A stretch of DNA of 43,710 bases from Gammaproteobacteria bacterium (GTDB taxonomy: Bacteria; Pseudomonadota; Gammaproteobacteria; DSM-16500). The translations under genes and the position numbers were made by a program. The stretch is taken from assembly GCA_013288815.1 (NCBI GenBank), contig JABDBD010000023.1, positions 1,970-45,679 on the forward strand, in the 5' to 3' direction. A model generated the notes under the pieces. It was not told the DNA's origin and ran no database searches. It saw only the letters and a program-made list of their open reading frames with translations. Of the stretch, positions 7,725 through 15,512 are shown piece after piece; position 1 is the stretch's first letter, and the number at the start of each line of letters is the position of its first letter.

Positions 7725-9305
7725 TTAGGTTGACTGGAAAACACCATGAGCTGCAAAATCTTCCACAGTATGTTTTGATCTACTAATGATGGCTAAACAT
7801 AATATGGCTATGCTAAACAAAGCAATAACGAGAAAATCCCATCCGAAAGGAATAATATGTTTTCCTCCAAATGCTCCTAGATAAGAAATTAAAGTGAGTC
7901 CAAGCAAATAAGGTAATATCCAACTAACCGATTTTAATCCTAGTGAATGAGTATCTAGCTTATTACGTAAATAGGCAGTTATAAAAAAAATAAAACCAAT
8001 CCCTATTGCGATAGACAATTTACGTACTGTTTCCCACCCTGTCCAATAGCTTAATAAATTACAAAAATAAAAAGCTAATACACAAATTAATTTAGAAAAA
8101 GGAAGTCTGAAATGTCGCACTTCGTTCGGTAGCTGTATTCTCAAACAGAGTAGTGCAATAGGACCAATAGCATAGGAAATCACCATAGCTGACACTAAAA
8201 AACTAACCATAGCTTGCCAACCCGGGAAGGGTAAAAACAAAAACATTCCAATGGCAAAATTAGTAAAAACAGCTGCGACTGGAAACCCTTTATTATTTAA
8301 ACGTGATAAAAATTTCGGAACATATCCTATTTGACTCATTGCATAAAGAATACGAGCAGTCGATGTTACATAAATTAAACCTGCTCCTAATGGAGATACT
8401 GCTGCGTCTACATATAAAAACTTAAGTAACCAAATCAATCCTAGTCCAGCAGCTAGACCTGCAAAAGGACCTACATCACCTATAAATGACAAATGACTCC
8501 ATCCACGTGTTAAAGCAGTAGGCTCAAGCGCTCCAATGAATGCAACCTGCAATCCGATATATAAAATTAAGCAGCACAAAACTGACCCAACAATTGCTAA
8601 CGGTATAGCTACCGCAAACTTTTTTGCTTCTCCCGCCAATTCAACACCATGTTTAAAACCAGTAAACGCGAAAGCAATACCACCTGAAGCAACAGCAGCT
8701 AATATAGCTTGCCAACCTGACACAGAAGTACTAGTCGGCATTAACCCTAAAAAATTTTGAGAATGAAAGTTGACTTTAATTAATAAAAATATCGTCAGAA
8801 AAATGACAAAAATCTTAAAAATAAATAAAATCAAATTAAATCTAACTAGACCTTTAAAGCTTGCAATATTGATGATGCATAGAGCTAACATCAATATACT
8901 GGCCCAACATAAGCCTACAGAAGTCAAAATAGGTATACCATTCACCAAATGAGTCAGTGAAGAAAAATACGTAGAAGCATACTGAAGTACAGCTTGGATT
9001 TCGATAGGAGCCATCGTTAACGCTGATAACCAAGCAACCCAACTCAATGTAAAACTTGTTAAGCTCCCATGACTAAGCTGAGGAATTTGAGCTGTACCCC
9101 CTGCTACAGGAAGCAAAACAGATAATTCGGCAAAAGTAAGCGCGATGGTAGCTGTCGCTATCCCTCCTATTAACCAGGCTATAATTGCTGCAGAACCAGC
9201 AATTTTTGCGGCATATAAAGGAGCGAACAACCAAGCTGAACCAATCATTCCATTAATACTTAACATTAATAATGTAACAGGTGAGAACCGCCTATTTAGC
9301 TTCAT
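7725..9305 (-). CDS. APC-superfamily amino acid permease
   Basis: A 526-aa inner-membrane transporter with about twelve to fourteen hydrophobic segments. The start MKLNRRFSPVTLLMLSINGMIGSAW carries the glycine-rich unwound first helix typical of APC carriers (NGMIGSAW). GGIAFAFTGFKHGVELAGE corresponds to the conserved helix-6 and following loop region. A conserved helix-8 region around YVDAAVSPLGAGLIYVTSTARILYAMS supports the family. The substrate cannot be told from sequence; amino-acid-dependent intracellular bacteria often carry many such permeases. It lies 133 bases downstream of the FinO/ProQ gene on the same strand. Confidence 0.9.
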   Translation of the reverse strand: MKLNRRFSPVTLLMLSINGMIGSAWLFAPLYAAKIAGSAAIIAWLIGGIATATIALTFAELSVLLPVAGGTAQIPQLSHGSLTSFTLSWVAWLSALTMAPIEIQAVLQYASTYFSSLTHLVNGIPILTSVGLCWASILMLALCIINIASFKGLVRFNLILFIFKIFVIFLTIFLLIKVNFHSQNFLGLMPTSTSVSGWQAILAAVASGGIAFAFTGFKHGVELAGEAKKFAVAIPLAIVGSVLCCLILYIGLQVAFIGALEPTALTRGWSHLSFIGDVGPFAGLAAGLGLIWLLKFLYVDAAVSPLGAGLIYVTSTARILYAMSQIGYVPKFLSRLNNKGFPVAAVFTNFAIGMFLFLPFPGWQAMVSFLVSAMVISYAIGPIALLCLRIQLPNEVRHFRLPFSKLICVLAFYFCNLLSYWTGWETVRKLSIAIGIGFIFFITAYLRNKLDTHSLGLKSVSWILPYLLGLTLISYLGAFGGKHIIPFGWDFLVIALFSIAILCLAIISRSKHTVEDFAAHGVFQST

Positions 9306-9438
9306 GATTCACCATAAATTAAAATTAAGGAAATAAAAGTGTGTTACTGAAGTATACAATGAGTGCCTCAAACGAGTCACTTTAAATCCATGTCTTTTCT
9401 ATTACACAGAATAAAAAAATCATCCATTCAAAAAGGCC

Positions 9439-9993
9439 TTAGTTTTCCTTGTTTTCAGAGACAGCTGGAGCTGTTTGTTGCGGAATTTTTTTCTTTAGTA
9501 ATTTTGCTTTTCGAGACTCTGTGGAATACTTTGCTTCTTCAGCACTGACCACTCCTACAGCTTGTCCTTCAAGATCAATGCGGCTAGCCCCCTCAATAAT
9601 ACTTTTATGGTAACTTGCTGAATTTACATAGTAAGCAATACTACTTACCATACATGCTTTATCGCTTGTAACAATATCTTCGCGAGTACTCAGTAATTTT
9701 ACTAAGTCCTGTTTAATACCAATTTTTAAAGGTTGAACTTCTTTTATTTCTTTAAAACAATTTGGAAAATGCGCTTTTAACAACTCGACTCCGTATTGCG
9801 CGTACTCAAGCCAAGCTGGTTTCTGTGTTACAGTACTTTTTGTATTTTTTGTTGAAGGTTTCTTTGGTGAATTAGGTTTAGTAAATGTTTTTTTTGCATT
9901 TTGCTGTTTTTTAACTGACTGGTCCTTTTTATCTTCACTCGTTGGTGCAATAGATAAGGCTTGCAGTTGTTCCTTTAAACTTGCATTACTCAA
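9439..9993 (-). CDS. FinO/ProQ-family RNA chaperone
   Basis: The C-terminal two thirds hold a FinO/ProQ domain: FPNCFKEIKEVQPLKIGIKQDLVKLL, then KACMVSSIAYYVNSASYHKSI and GASRIDLEGQAVGVVSAEEA, which match the positions of the conserved ProQ core (PLKIGI, SxxYh, G..R.DL.G). Such proteins bind structured small RNAs and mRNA 3' ends; RocC of Legionella controls competence this way. The N-terminal about 70 residues are a Lys/Pro/Ser/Thr-rich disordered linker. I prefer the TTG start at 9993 (MSNASLKEQL) because AGGAG sits 8 bases upstream. A GTG at 10044 is an in-frame alternative without a good site. Confidence 0.88.
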   Translation of the reverse strand: MSNASLKEQLQALSIAPTSEDKKDQSVKKQQNAKKTFTKPNSPKKPSTKNTKSTVTQKPAWLEYAQYGVELLKAHFPNCFKEIKEVQPLKIGIKQDLVKLLSTREDIVTSDKACMVSSIAYYVNSASYHKSIIEGASRIDLEGQAVGVVSAEEAKYSTESRKAKLLKKKIPQQTAPAVSENKEN

Positions 9994-10044
9994 ATTAGGT
10001 ACTCCTAGGTTAAGTTGAAGAACATTTATTCTGAATGCACTCAC

Positions 10045-10298
10045 TAAACTCGTTAACCGTCAGTGATTTTTAATTCTATTAGAAAATTAAAAAGTTATTA
10101 TTAATAATTTCTTACTCTGAAAAATATTCACTTCCCTCACTAACTACTTTTTATTTTCTGTGATTGCTTACATAAAGTAGTTACTTTAATGAGTTCCTGA
10201 AATTAAATCAATAATTAACACAATGGATAGTAGACTTTTCTAGCAAAAGAATGGTAGATTTTACAATCTTAAAAAACGTCTGATGAGGAAAATCTACA
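10045..10298. promoter_or_regulatory. Divergent intergenic region, FinO/ProQ and lysine-rich gene
   Basis: About 250 AT-rich bases between divergent genes. It contains a perfect 10-bp inverted repeat, TAACTACTTT (10141-10150) and AAAGTAGTTA (10174-10183), with a 23-base loop, and an AT-only dyad near 10091-10110. These could be operators or bends for HU/Fis/IHF-type proteins. No promoter is convincing enough to place. Confidence 0.35.
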
Positions 10299-10913
10299 AT
10301 GCAAAGAAAAAAAAATGCTAAACCAGTTAAAGCAAAAAACAATATAAAGCGTCAGCCTAAATCCGTTATGACTCCAGCTCAAGTTATTGAAAAAGAATTT
10401 AATGAGGCTCCAGCAAAATTAATGACGCAATTCCGTAAAGAGCTCACAGCGCTAAAACAACAAGAAAAGAAATTAAAGAGCGAATTGAAAAAAGCACAAG
10501 TACAAAAGAAAGTGGCTAAAAATAAGCGAACAGCCCTCGTTAATAAAACTAAGATGAATAATACAGCCGCCGCTAAGAAACTCCTAAATGCAGCTAAGCA
10601 ACATTACGATCAAGTCTGCAGTCTTATCCAAGATTTATCGACAAAGTGCGATAATTTAAAAAAACAATCTAGTCTGCTTTCAGAAAAGCAATCTAAATTT
10701 ACTGCTCTTAGCAAGCATCTAAAACAGTTTGAAAAACAATGGATGATGAAAAACAAAAAACCTACGACAGCTTCAAAAACACGTAAAAAAACTGATAAAA
10801 AGTCTAAGGTTGAGGCTGATATTGAATTGACTCCTTCTCAAGTACTGACGAAAGAAATTGATATATCCAACCTAATTCCACATAACGAAGTGGTTGAAGC
10901 TTCTAAAAGTTAA
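10299..10913 (+). CDS. Lysine-rich coiled-coil protein, unknown function
   Basis: A 204-aa, very basic protein that I do not recognise. Residues 1-22 are a Lys/Arg/Asn tail. About 40-150 is a long heptad-rich helical region (KELTALKQQEKKLKSELKK), interrupted by an Ala/Lys segment (AAAKKLLNAAK). Residues 150-170 are a second Lys/Thr/Ser-rich tail resembling histone-H1-like or Hc1-like bacterial proteins. A short motif occurs twice, TPAQVIEKE at 25-33 and TPSQVLTKE at 178-186, bracketing the coiled coil. GAGGA precedes the ATG. It lies 48 bases upstream of an HU gene on the same strand, so a nucleoid role is plausible but inferred. Confidence 0.72.
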   Translation: MQRKKNAKPVKAKNNIKRQPKSVMTPAQVIEKEFNEAPAKLMTQFRKELTALKQQEKKLKSELKKAQVQKKVAKNKRTALVNKTKMNNTAAAKKLLNAAKQHYDQVCSLIQDLSTKCDNLKKQSSLLSEKQSKFTALSKHLKQFEKQWMMKNKKPTTASKTRKKTDKKSKVEADIELTPSQVLTKEIDISNLIPHNEVVEASKS

Positions 10914-10961
10914 TGGATGATGATCAATAGTTGATAGTCTTTCGTATCATAAGGAGTAGCT

Positions 10962-11255
10962 ATGAATAGGTCTCAGCTTGTTTCTGCAATAGCAAATAAA
11001 GCCGAAATTCCTCAATCTAAAGCAGAAAAAGCGCTAGTAATCGCATTGGATAGTATCATAGACACTTTGACGAACGGCGAGACCGTTTCTTTAGTTGGCT
11101 TTGGTAGTTTTGGGGTAAGAAAACGTGCGGCAAGAAAAGTACGTAACCCACAAACTGGTAAGGAAATGATGATTAAAGCTGCCATTGTTCCATACTTTAA
11201 AGCAGGAAAAAACCTAAAAGATGTGGTCGATACTGATGGTGGCTCTCCAAAATAA
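10962..11255 (+). CDS. hup: HU-family DNA-binding protein
   Basis: A 97-aa member of the HU/IHF family, which bends and compacts DNA as a dimer. It starts NRSQLVSAIANKAEIPQSKAEKAL, has VSLVGFGSFGVRKRAARKVRNPQTGKEM, with the beta-arm bearing the RNPQTG tip and the intercalating proline, and ends with PYFKAGKNLKDVV. This is closer to HU than to IHF. The C-terminus has a short extra tail (DTDGGSPK). AAGGAG precedes the ATG. Expressed with or just after the lysine-rich gene. Confidence 0.93.
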   Translation: MNRSQLVSAIANKAEIPQSKAEKALVIALDSIIDTLTNGETVSLVGFGSFGVRKRAARKVRNPQTGKEMMIKAAIVPYFKAGKNLKDVVDTDGGSPK

Positions 11256-11324
11256 CCATGATAAGTCATTCATGCTGTATTGTTATTAATAAATGGTTCT
11301 TGCTAACAATATGTGAGTATAAGT

Positions 11325-11354
11325 TTGAGAGGGGTATTGTGATGCCCCTTTCAA
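11325..11354 (+). terminator. Hairpin downstream of the HU gene, possible terminator
   Basis: TTGAGAGGGGTAT and ATGCCCCTTTCAA pair over 13 positions with two G-T wobbles around a TGTG loop. The stem is GC-rich at its centre, but only short T stretches follow, so termination would be imperfect. It lies 70 bases after the HU stop and well before fis. Confidence 0.45.
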
Positions 11355-11509
11355 CATTTCATATGATTTAAATTGAATATTTAGAAAATAAAGTTATTTC
11401 TATACTCAACAGACATCACAGTAAGAAGCCTTATTCAACTGCGAACCTCCTTTTTGATAAACAAGAATTTTCTCATCAAGGAACCTTTCTTAAAAAAATG
11501 GAGTTTATT

Positions 11510-11776
11510 ATGTCAGAAAATACCGCAACAACAGAATTATTAGATACGATTACTTTGAGACAAGCTGTTAAAGATACTCTGCGCAATTATTTTACTAACA
11601 TAGGTAATGAGCAACCCGTAGATTTTTATTCTATTTTGTTGGAAGAAATTGAACGTCCATTATTAGAAACCTTGATAAACCATACCCATTATAATCAAGT
11701 TAAAATGGCAAATATTCTTGGTATCTCTCGTGGAACTTTACGAAAAAAATTAAAACAATATGGTATGTTAGATTAA
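11510..11776 (+). CDS. fis: DNA-binding protein Fis
   Basis: Nucleoid protein that bends DNA and activates rRNA and other promoters in fast growth. It is 88 aa from the ATG at 11510, which has GGAG eight bases upstream; an upstream ATG at 11498 has no site. The C-terminal helix-turn-helix is intact: LLETLINHTHYNQVKMANILGISRGTLRKKLKQYGM, closely matching the enterobacterial Fis pattern, with the usual Gly-Ile-x-Arg-x-Thr-Leu-Arg-x-Lys-Leu recognition helix. The common neighbour dusB is not upstream; fis stands alone here. Confidence 0.95.
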   Translation: MSENTATTELLDTITLRQAVKDTLRNYFTNIGNEQPVDFYSILLEEIERPLLETLINHTHYNQVKMANILGISRGTLRKKLKQYGMLD

Positions 11777-11825
11777 ATTGAGACATTGTATTGAGAATTA
11801 CGAGATATCGTATGCCTTGCGGTTA

Positions 11826-12130
11826 CTGTCATTCCCGCCTGCGCGCATTGGTGTTCGGGAAATCGTCCCATTAACTGAACTGTCACCCCGCAAAATTTTC
11901 GTCAACGAAATCTGAAAAGAACAACAAACTTTTCACGAAAATTTGTGCGGGGCCTGGTGCAAATTTTGAGAGGAGCAATGTATCACTCAAGTTCGCTAAC
12001 CAGGCCCCGCACAAATTATCAGAACGAATCTTGTATTCTTCTTAAGATTGTGGCTGATAATTTTGCGGGGTGACAGTTCTACTTATCTACAGATTAACCG
12101 GACACTACTGCGCTTGCGCGGGAATGACAG
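11826..12130. repeat. Nested three-tier inverted-repeat element between fis and queC
   Basis: Three perfect inverted repeats share one axis. The outer is CTGTCATTCCCGC (11826-11838) with 12118-12130. The middle is AACTGTCACCCCGCAAAATT (11878-11897) with 12059-12078. The inner is AATTTGTGCGGGGCCTGGT (11940-11958) with 11999-12017. It resembles the dispersed palindromic repeats with TCATTCCCGC and TCACCCCGC ends seen in many proteobacteria, one inserted within another. The element fills most of the 11777-12169 gap. There is no ORF inside. Confidence 0.8.
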
Positions 12131-12169
12131 ATTGTATCATTTTCAATTCGCCATACCCGCTTAGCTTTG

Positions 12170-12856
12170 TCATTTAGGATTATTGACATAACTCGTCGGA
12201 TCATTAACTTTAGCCTCATTAAATCCTTTTTTACGATAAATACAGCTATCGCAAACACCACAGGCTTGACCGTTTGCATTTAACCGATAACAAGAAACAG
12301 TCATGCTATAATCAATTCCTAAACTTATACCTCTTGTAATAATTTCTGCTTTACTAAGTAATAGCAGAGGTGCATGAATTTTAAAACTCCCTTTTTCAAC
12401 ACCCACTTTTGTAGCAAGATTCGCTAGCGATTCGAATGCTTTTAAATATTCTGGCCTACAGTCTGGGTATTGAGAATAATCAACTACATTTGCCCCAATA
12501 AAAATATCATAAGCTTCTAATACTTCAGCCCATCCTAAGGCAATAGATAAAAAAATAGTATTTCGTGCAGGCACATATGTATTTGGAATTTCATCACTAC
12601 CTGTGTAATCTTTTACATCCAGTTCTGGTGATGTTAAAGAAGAGCCTCCAAACTCATTAAGAGATAAAGAAATAATCTTGTGACTTTTAACACTCATCAT
12701 TTGTGCGATTTTTTTTGCTTGTTCTAATTCTGTTGAGTGTTTCTGTCCGTAATGAAAACTTAAGGCATAACATTCAAAACCCAGTTCCTTTGCTAACGCA
12801 AGACAGGTTGTCGAGTCTAAACCACCGGAAAATAAGATGACTGCTTTTTTTGACAT
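12170..12856 (-). CDS. queC: 7-cyano-7-deazaguanine synthase QueC
   Basis: Makes preQ0 from 7-carboxy-7-deazaguanine, ammonia and ATP in the queuosine tRNA-modification pathway. The 228-aa protein has the PP-loop SGGLDSTT (10-17), [11 protein letters not shown] and [18 protein letters not shown], and four zinc-binding cysteines (189, 199, 202, 205) in [17 protein letters not shown]. Length and motifs are normal. The ATG at 12856 is preceded by GGTGAG. No other queuosine gene is in the window. Confidence 0.96.
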   Translation of the reverse strand: MSKKAVILFSGGLDSTTCLALAKELGFECYALSFHYGQKHSTELEQAKKIAQMMSVKSHKIISLSLNEFGGSSLTSPELDVKDYTGSDEIPNTYVPARNTIFLSIALGWAEVLEAYDIFIGANVVDYSQYPDCRPEYLKAFESLANLATKVGVEKGSFKIHAPLLLLSKAEIITRGISLGIDYSMTVSCYRLNANGQACGVCDSCIYRKKGFNEAKVNDPTSYVNNPK

Positions 12857-13007
12857 GACTCACCAACTACTAAAATCAGTTTAAAAGTAGCGCATAGTAT
12901 CATAAAAATCGCTGATAGTTAATTTTTAGAGTTTCAGGTAACATTTCGCTATCTCCTACATTATCCTGAATACATATTAAAACACCTGCCAAGATAGGAA
13001 GAAAACC

Positions 13008-15047
13008 ATGCCACATTATGTAGATGCTAATCTCCTTATTGCAAATGGAGCAAATCCCCAGCATGTTAATAGCCTTGTCACCAAAATCAATCGTCACTTA
13101 GAAGCGCCCCCTGAGATAGCCTGGAACTCTATCTCAAAAGAAATTTTATTACTCCCTTTTCAACTACATTTATGTCTATTTTCAATTGTATTTCCAAACT
13201 GGAGAGAAAACCCAGATTCTGCGCCAGCTTGGTTGCCGGATGAAGAGTGCTTAACTCAGTCGAATATTGCAAAATCTATGCATGAATTATCTATCTCAAC
13301 GTTTACACTTTTTCATTCCTGGAGTGTGAATTACTATTTAGATTTTTGGAAATATACAATCGACAAATTAAATATTATTTTTCACTCCCCACCATCTGCA
13401 ATCTGCAAACCTGATTTTTCTGTTGAAAATCCTCATTGGCTACCCGATGCTAAATTAAATATTATTGATAGTTGTTTTATTGCTGAGCCTTCGTCAACAG
13501 CGATCATATATCTTAATGAAAATAATCAATTGACCAAGATGACTTATAATGAATTGAATAAACAGACTAATCGGATTGCCAATAGTTTAGTTGCTGTTGG
13601 CATTTCTGTTGGTGATAGAATTGCTATTGATATGCCAATGACAAAAGATGCTGTGGCATTGTATCTTGCTATTATCAAAATGGGCGCGGTTGTGGTCTCA
13701 ATTGCTGACAGTTTTTCAAGTAATGAAATTGCAACTAGACTTCATATATCAAAATCAACAACTATATTCACTCAGGATTATATTTATCGCTCGGGGAAAA
13801 AAATACCTCTTTACGAAAAAGTCGTTGCAGCTAATCCAGAAAAAATTGTTGTCATCCGCACAAGTCATGCTGAATTACCCTTGCGAAGTACTGATATCGA
13901 ATGGGATCGTTTTTTAGTTTCAAATGAAAACTTTACTTCACAATCCTGTAGTCCTGATCAGCATTGCAATATTTTATTTTCTTCGGGCACAACAGGCCAG
14001 CCCAAAGCAATTCCTTGGACTCACGTAACGCCTATTAAAGTCGCAAGTGATGCCTATTATCATCAAAATATAAAACCGGGAGACGTTCTTGCTTGGCCAA
14101 CCAATTTAGGTTGGATGATGGGTCCTTGGCTTATTTTTGCCGCGCTAATTAATCAAGCTACCATTGCACTGTATACAGACTCTCCAAACGAACGTGCATT
14201 CGGGGAGTTTATACAAGATGCCAATGTGACTATGCTAGGGGTCATTCCAACATTTGTTTCTTCATGGCGGCAAAGTACTGTCATGGAAGGATTGAATTGG
14301 AAAAATATTAAAGTTTTTAGTTCAACAGCTGAATGTTCTAATTCGGAAAACATGCTCTACCTTATGTACCTCGCGAATTATAAACCGATTATAGAATATT
14401 GTGGAGGAACTGAAATCGGAGGTAGCTACATTACGAGCACTGTTGTTGAAAGCAATTTTCTTTCCGTTTTCACAACAGCAGCAATGGGTTTAGATTTATT
14501 GATCTTAGATGAACACGGCAAGCCAAGCAATTATGGAGAAGTCACACTCATACCACCTTCCATAGGATTATCAAATACTTTAATTAATGCTAATCACCAT
14601 GATATTTATTTTGCAAATATGCCAACTTCCACTGATGGTAAACAATTAAGACGCCATGGAGATCAACTGCATCGTTTTGCAAGTGGTCGATATTGTGTAT
14701 TAGGTCGCGCAGACGATACTATGAACTTAGGTGGGATCAAGGTTAGCTCTGCTGAAATTGAACGTGTACTGACAGATTTACCCGATATTACTGAAACTGC
14801 TGCTATTGCCATTGAGCCTCATTATAATGGCCCTAGCTTATTAATAATCTATGCAGCCACTCAAGCTCCACTCCATAAAGATACCATACTTAAACTGATG
14901 CAAGCTAAAATTAATCAACATCTGAATCCTCTTTTTAAAATTTATGATATTGTCTTAATTGACCAATTACCTAAAACAGCTTCAAATAAAATTATGCGGC
15001 GCGTGCTTCGCACCCAATACAAGACTCTAGAAACCTCTCGCAAGTAA
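13008..15047 (+). CDS. Acyl-activating enzyme (AMP-forming ligase) resembling plant AAE17/AAE18
   Basis: A 679-aa member of the ANL superfamily, forming acyl-AMP and then an acyl-CoA thioester. It has an acetyl-CoA-synthetase-type N-terminal region (residues 1-160), the phosphate-binding loop FSSGTTGQPK (324-333) followed by AIPWTH, then WPTNLGWMMGPWL, EYCGGTEIGGSYI, the GRADDTMNLGGIKVSSAEIE hinge and the C-terminal lysine in KTASNKIMRR. From memory the IPWTH, TNLGWMMGP and TASNK signatures fit the plant peroxisomal AAE17/18 group better than acetyl-CoA or acetoacetyl-CoA synthetases. The substrate is unknown. AGGAAG precedes the ATG. It is the gene upstream of the bufferin pair. Confidence 0.88.
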   Translation: MPHYVDANLLIANGANPQHVNSLVTKINRHLEAPPEIAWNSISKEILLLPFQLHLCLFSIVFPNWRENPDSAPAWLPDEECLTQSNIAKSMHELSISTFTLFHSWSVNYYLDFWKYTIDKLNIIFHSPPSAICKPDFSVENPHWLPDAKLNIIDSCFIAEPSSTAIIYLNENNQLTKMTYNELNKQTNRIANSLVAVGISVGDRIAIDMPMTKDAVALYLAIIKMGAVVVSIADSFSSNEIATRLHISKSTTIFTQDYIYRSGKKIPLYEKVVAANPEKIVVIRTSHAELPLRSTDIEWDRFLVSNENFTSQSCSPDQHCNILFSSGTTGQPKAIPWTHVTPIKVASDAYYHQNIKPGDVLAWPTNLGWMMGPWLIFAALINQATIALYTDSPNERAFGEFIQDANVTMLGVIPTFVSSWRQSTVMEGLNWKNIKVFSSTAECSNSENMLYLMYLANYKPIIEYCGGTEIGGSYITSTVVESNFLSVFTTAAMGLDLLILDEHGKPSNYGEVTLIPPSIGLSNTLINANHHDIYFANMPTSTDGKQLRRHGDQLHRFASGRYCVLGRADDTMNLGGIKVSSAEIERVLTDLPDITETAAIAIEPHYNGPSLLIIYAATQAPLHKDTILKLMQAKINQHLNPLFKIYDIVLIDQLPKTASNKIMRRVLRTQYKTLETSRK

Positions 15048-15086
15048 TACAGTTTGTAAGATTAACGTAGAGACAAAAAACAATAT

Positions 15087-15112
15087 AGTCCCCACCCTTC
15101 AGGCCGGGGTCT
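15087..15112. repeat. Imperfect GC-rich hairpin between the acyl-activating enzyme gene and bufA
   Basis: CCCCACCC and GGCCGGGG flank a TTCA core, with TAG/CTA pairs outside. It resembles a decayed IS200/IS605-type terminal hairpin (CCACCCTTCAGGG style) but is imperfect, and no transposase or TnpB remains nearby. It could also act as a weak terminator for the upstream gene. Confidence 0.3.
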
Positions 15113-15167
15113 ATAACCGCTAATGAATAAAAGATTAATCATTTGCTAGACATTAACCTATAAATCC

Positions 15168-15193
15168 TTGACACTATTCTGAACTTCTATAAT
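15168..15193 (+). promoter_or_regulatory. Candidate promoter for bufA-bufC
   Basis: A perfect TTGACA (15168-15173) and a perfect TATAAT (15188-15193) lie upstream of bufA, but the spacer is only 14 bases, shorter than the usual 16-18. The start would fall about 20 bases before the ATG. Short spacing may mean the -35 is not used, or that an activator or alternative sigma factor is needed. Confidence 0.45.
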
Positions 15194-15220
15194 TTTTAAT
15201 ATTTGAAAAAGGAATTTTGT

Positions 15221-15508
15221 ATGCAAAAGAAAATTATTCAAGCTACATTAGCAGCAATCTTAGCTGCTGGTGCTGGAACTAACACTATCGCTGATGCAAA
15301 CACTACTATAGCCAAAACACCAAAAATGATGAAGGGATTAGAAAAGTGCTATGGTATTGCAAAAGCTGGCATGAATGATTGTTCGTATGCAAACCAATCT
15401 TGTGCTGGTAGTTCCAAAATAGATGGAGAGAAAACTGCCTGGATTACTGTACCTAAAGGAACATGTAATAAAATTATCGGCGGTAACACGCAACCACCAA
15501 AAAAATAG
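15221..15508 (+). CDS. bufA: Bufferin-type RiPP precursor (DUF2282, BufA1-like)
   Basis: A 95-aa protein with an N-terminal signal sequence (KKIIQATLAAILAAGAGTNTIADA), followed by the DUF2282 core EKCYGIAKAGMNDC, SCAGSS, DGEKTAWITVPKGTCNKI. Four cysteines (43, 54, 61, 82) sit where bufferins carry theirs. In characterised systems BufA is made as a precursor, modified on cysteines by the MNIO enzyme BufB (DUF692) with partner BufC (DUF2063), exported, and helps resist copper. AAAGGAA precedes the ATG at 15221; an upstream ATG at 15203 lacks a site. The bufC-like gene follows after four bases, and no bufB is present between them or elsewhere in the window. Confidence 0.88.
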   Translation: MQKKIIQATLAAILAAGAGTNTIADANTTIAKTPKMMKGLEKCYGIAKAGMNDCSYANQSCAGSSKIDGEKTAWITVPKGTCNKIIGGNTQPPKK

Positions 15509-15512
15509 CTTA

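Noticed and set aside
7493..7786. 97-codon plus-strand reading frame across the palindrome
   Set aside because: It runs through the MITE-like arms and into the end of the permease gene, lacks a ribosome-binding site and gives a composition unlike a real protein.
15423..15512. Longer N-terminus for the BufC-like protein
   Set aside because: The 30 extra codons overlap bufA in another frame and do not resemble DUF2063 starts; the ATG at 15513 gives the normal N-terminus.
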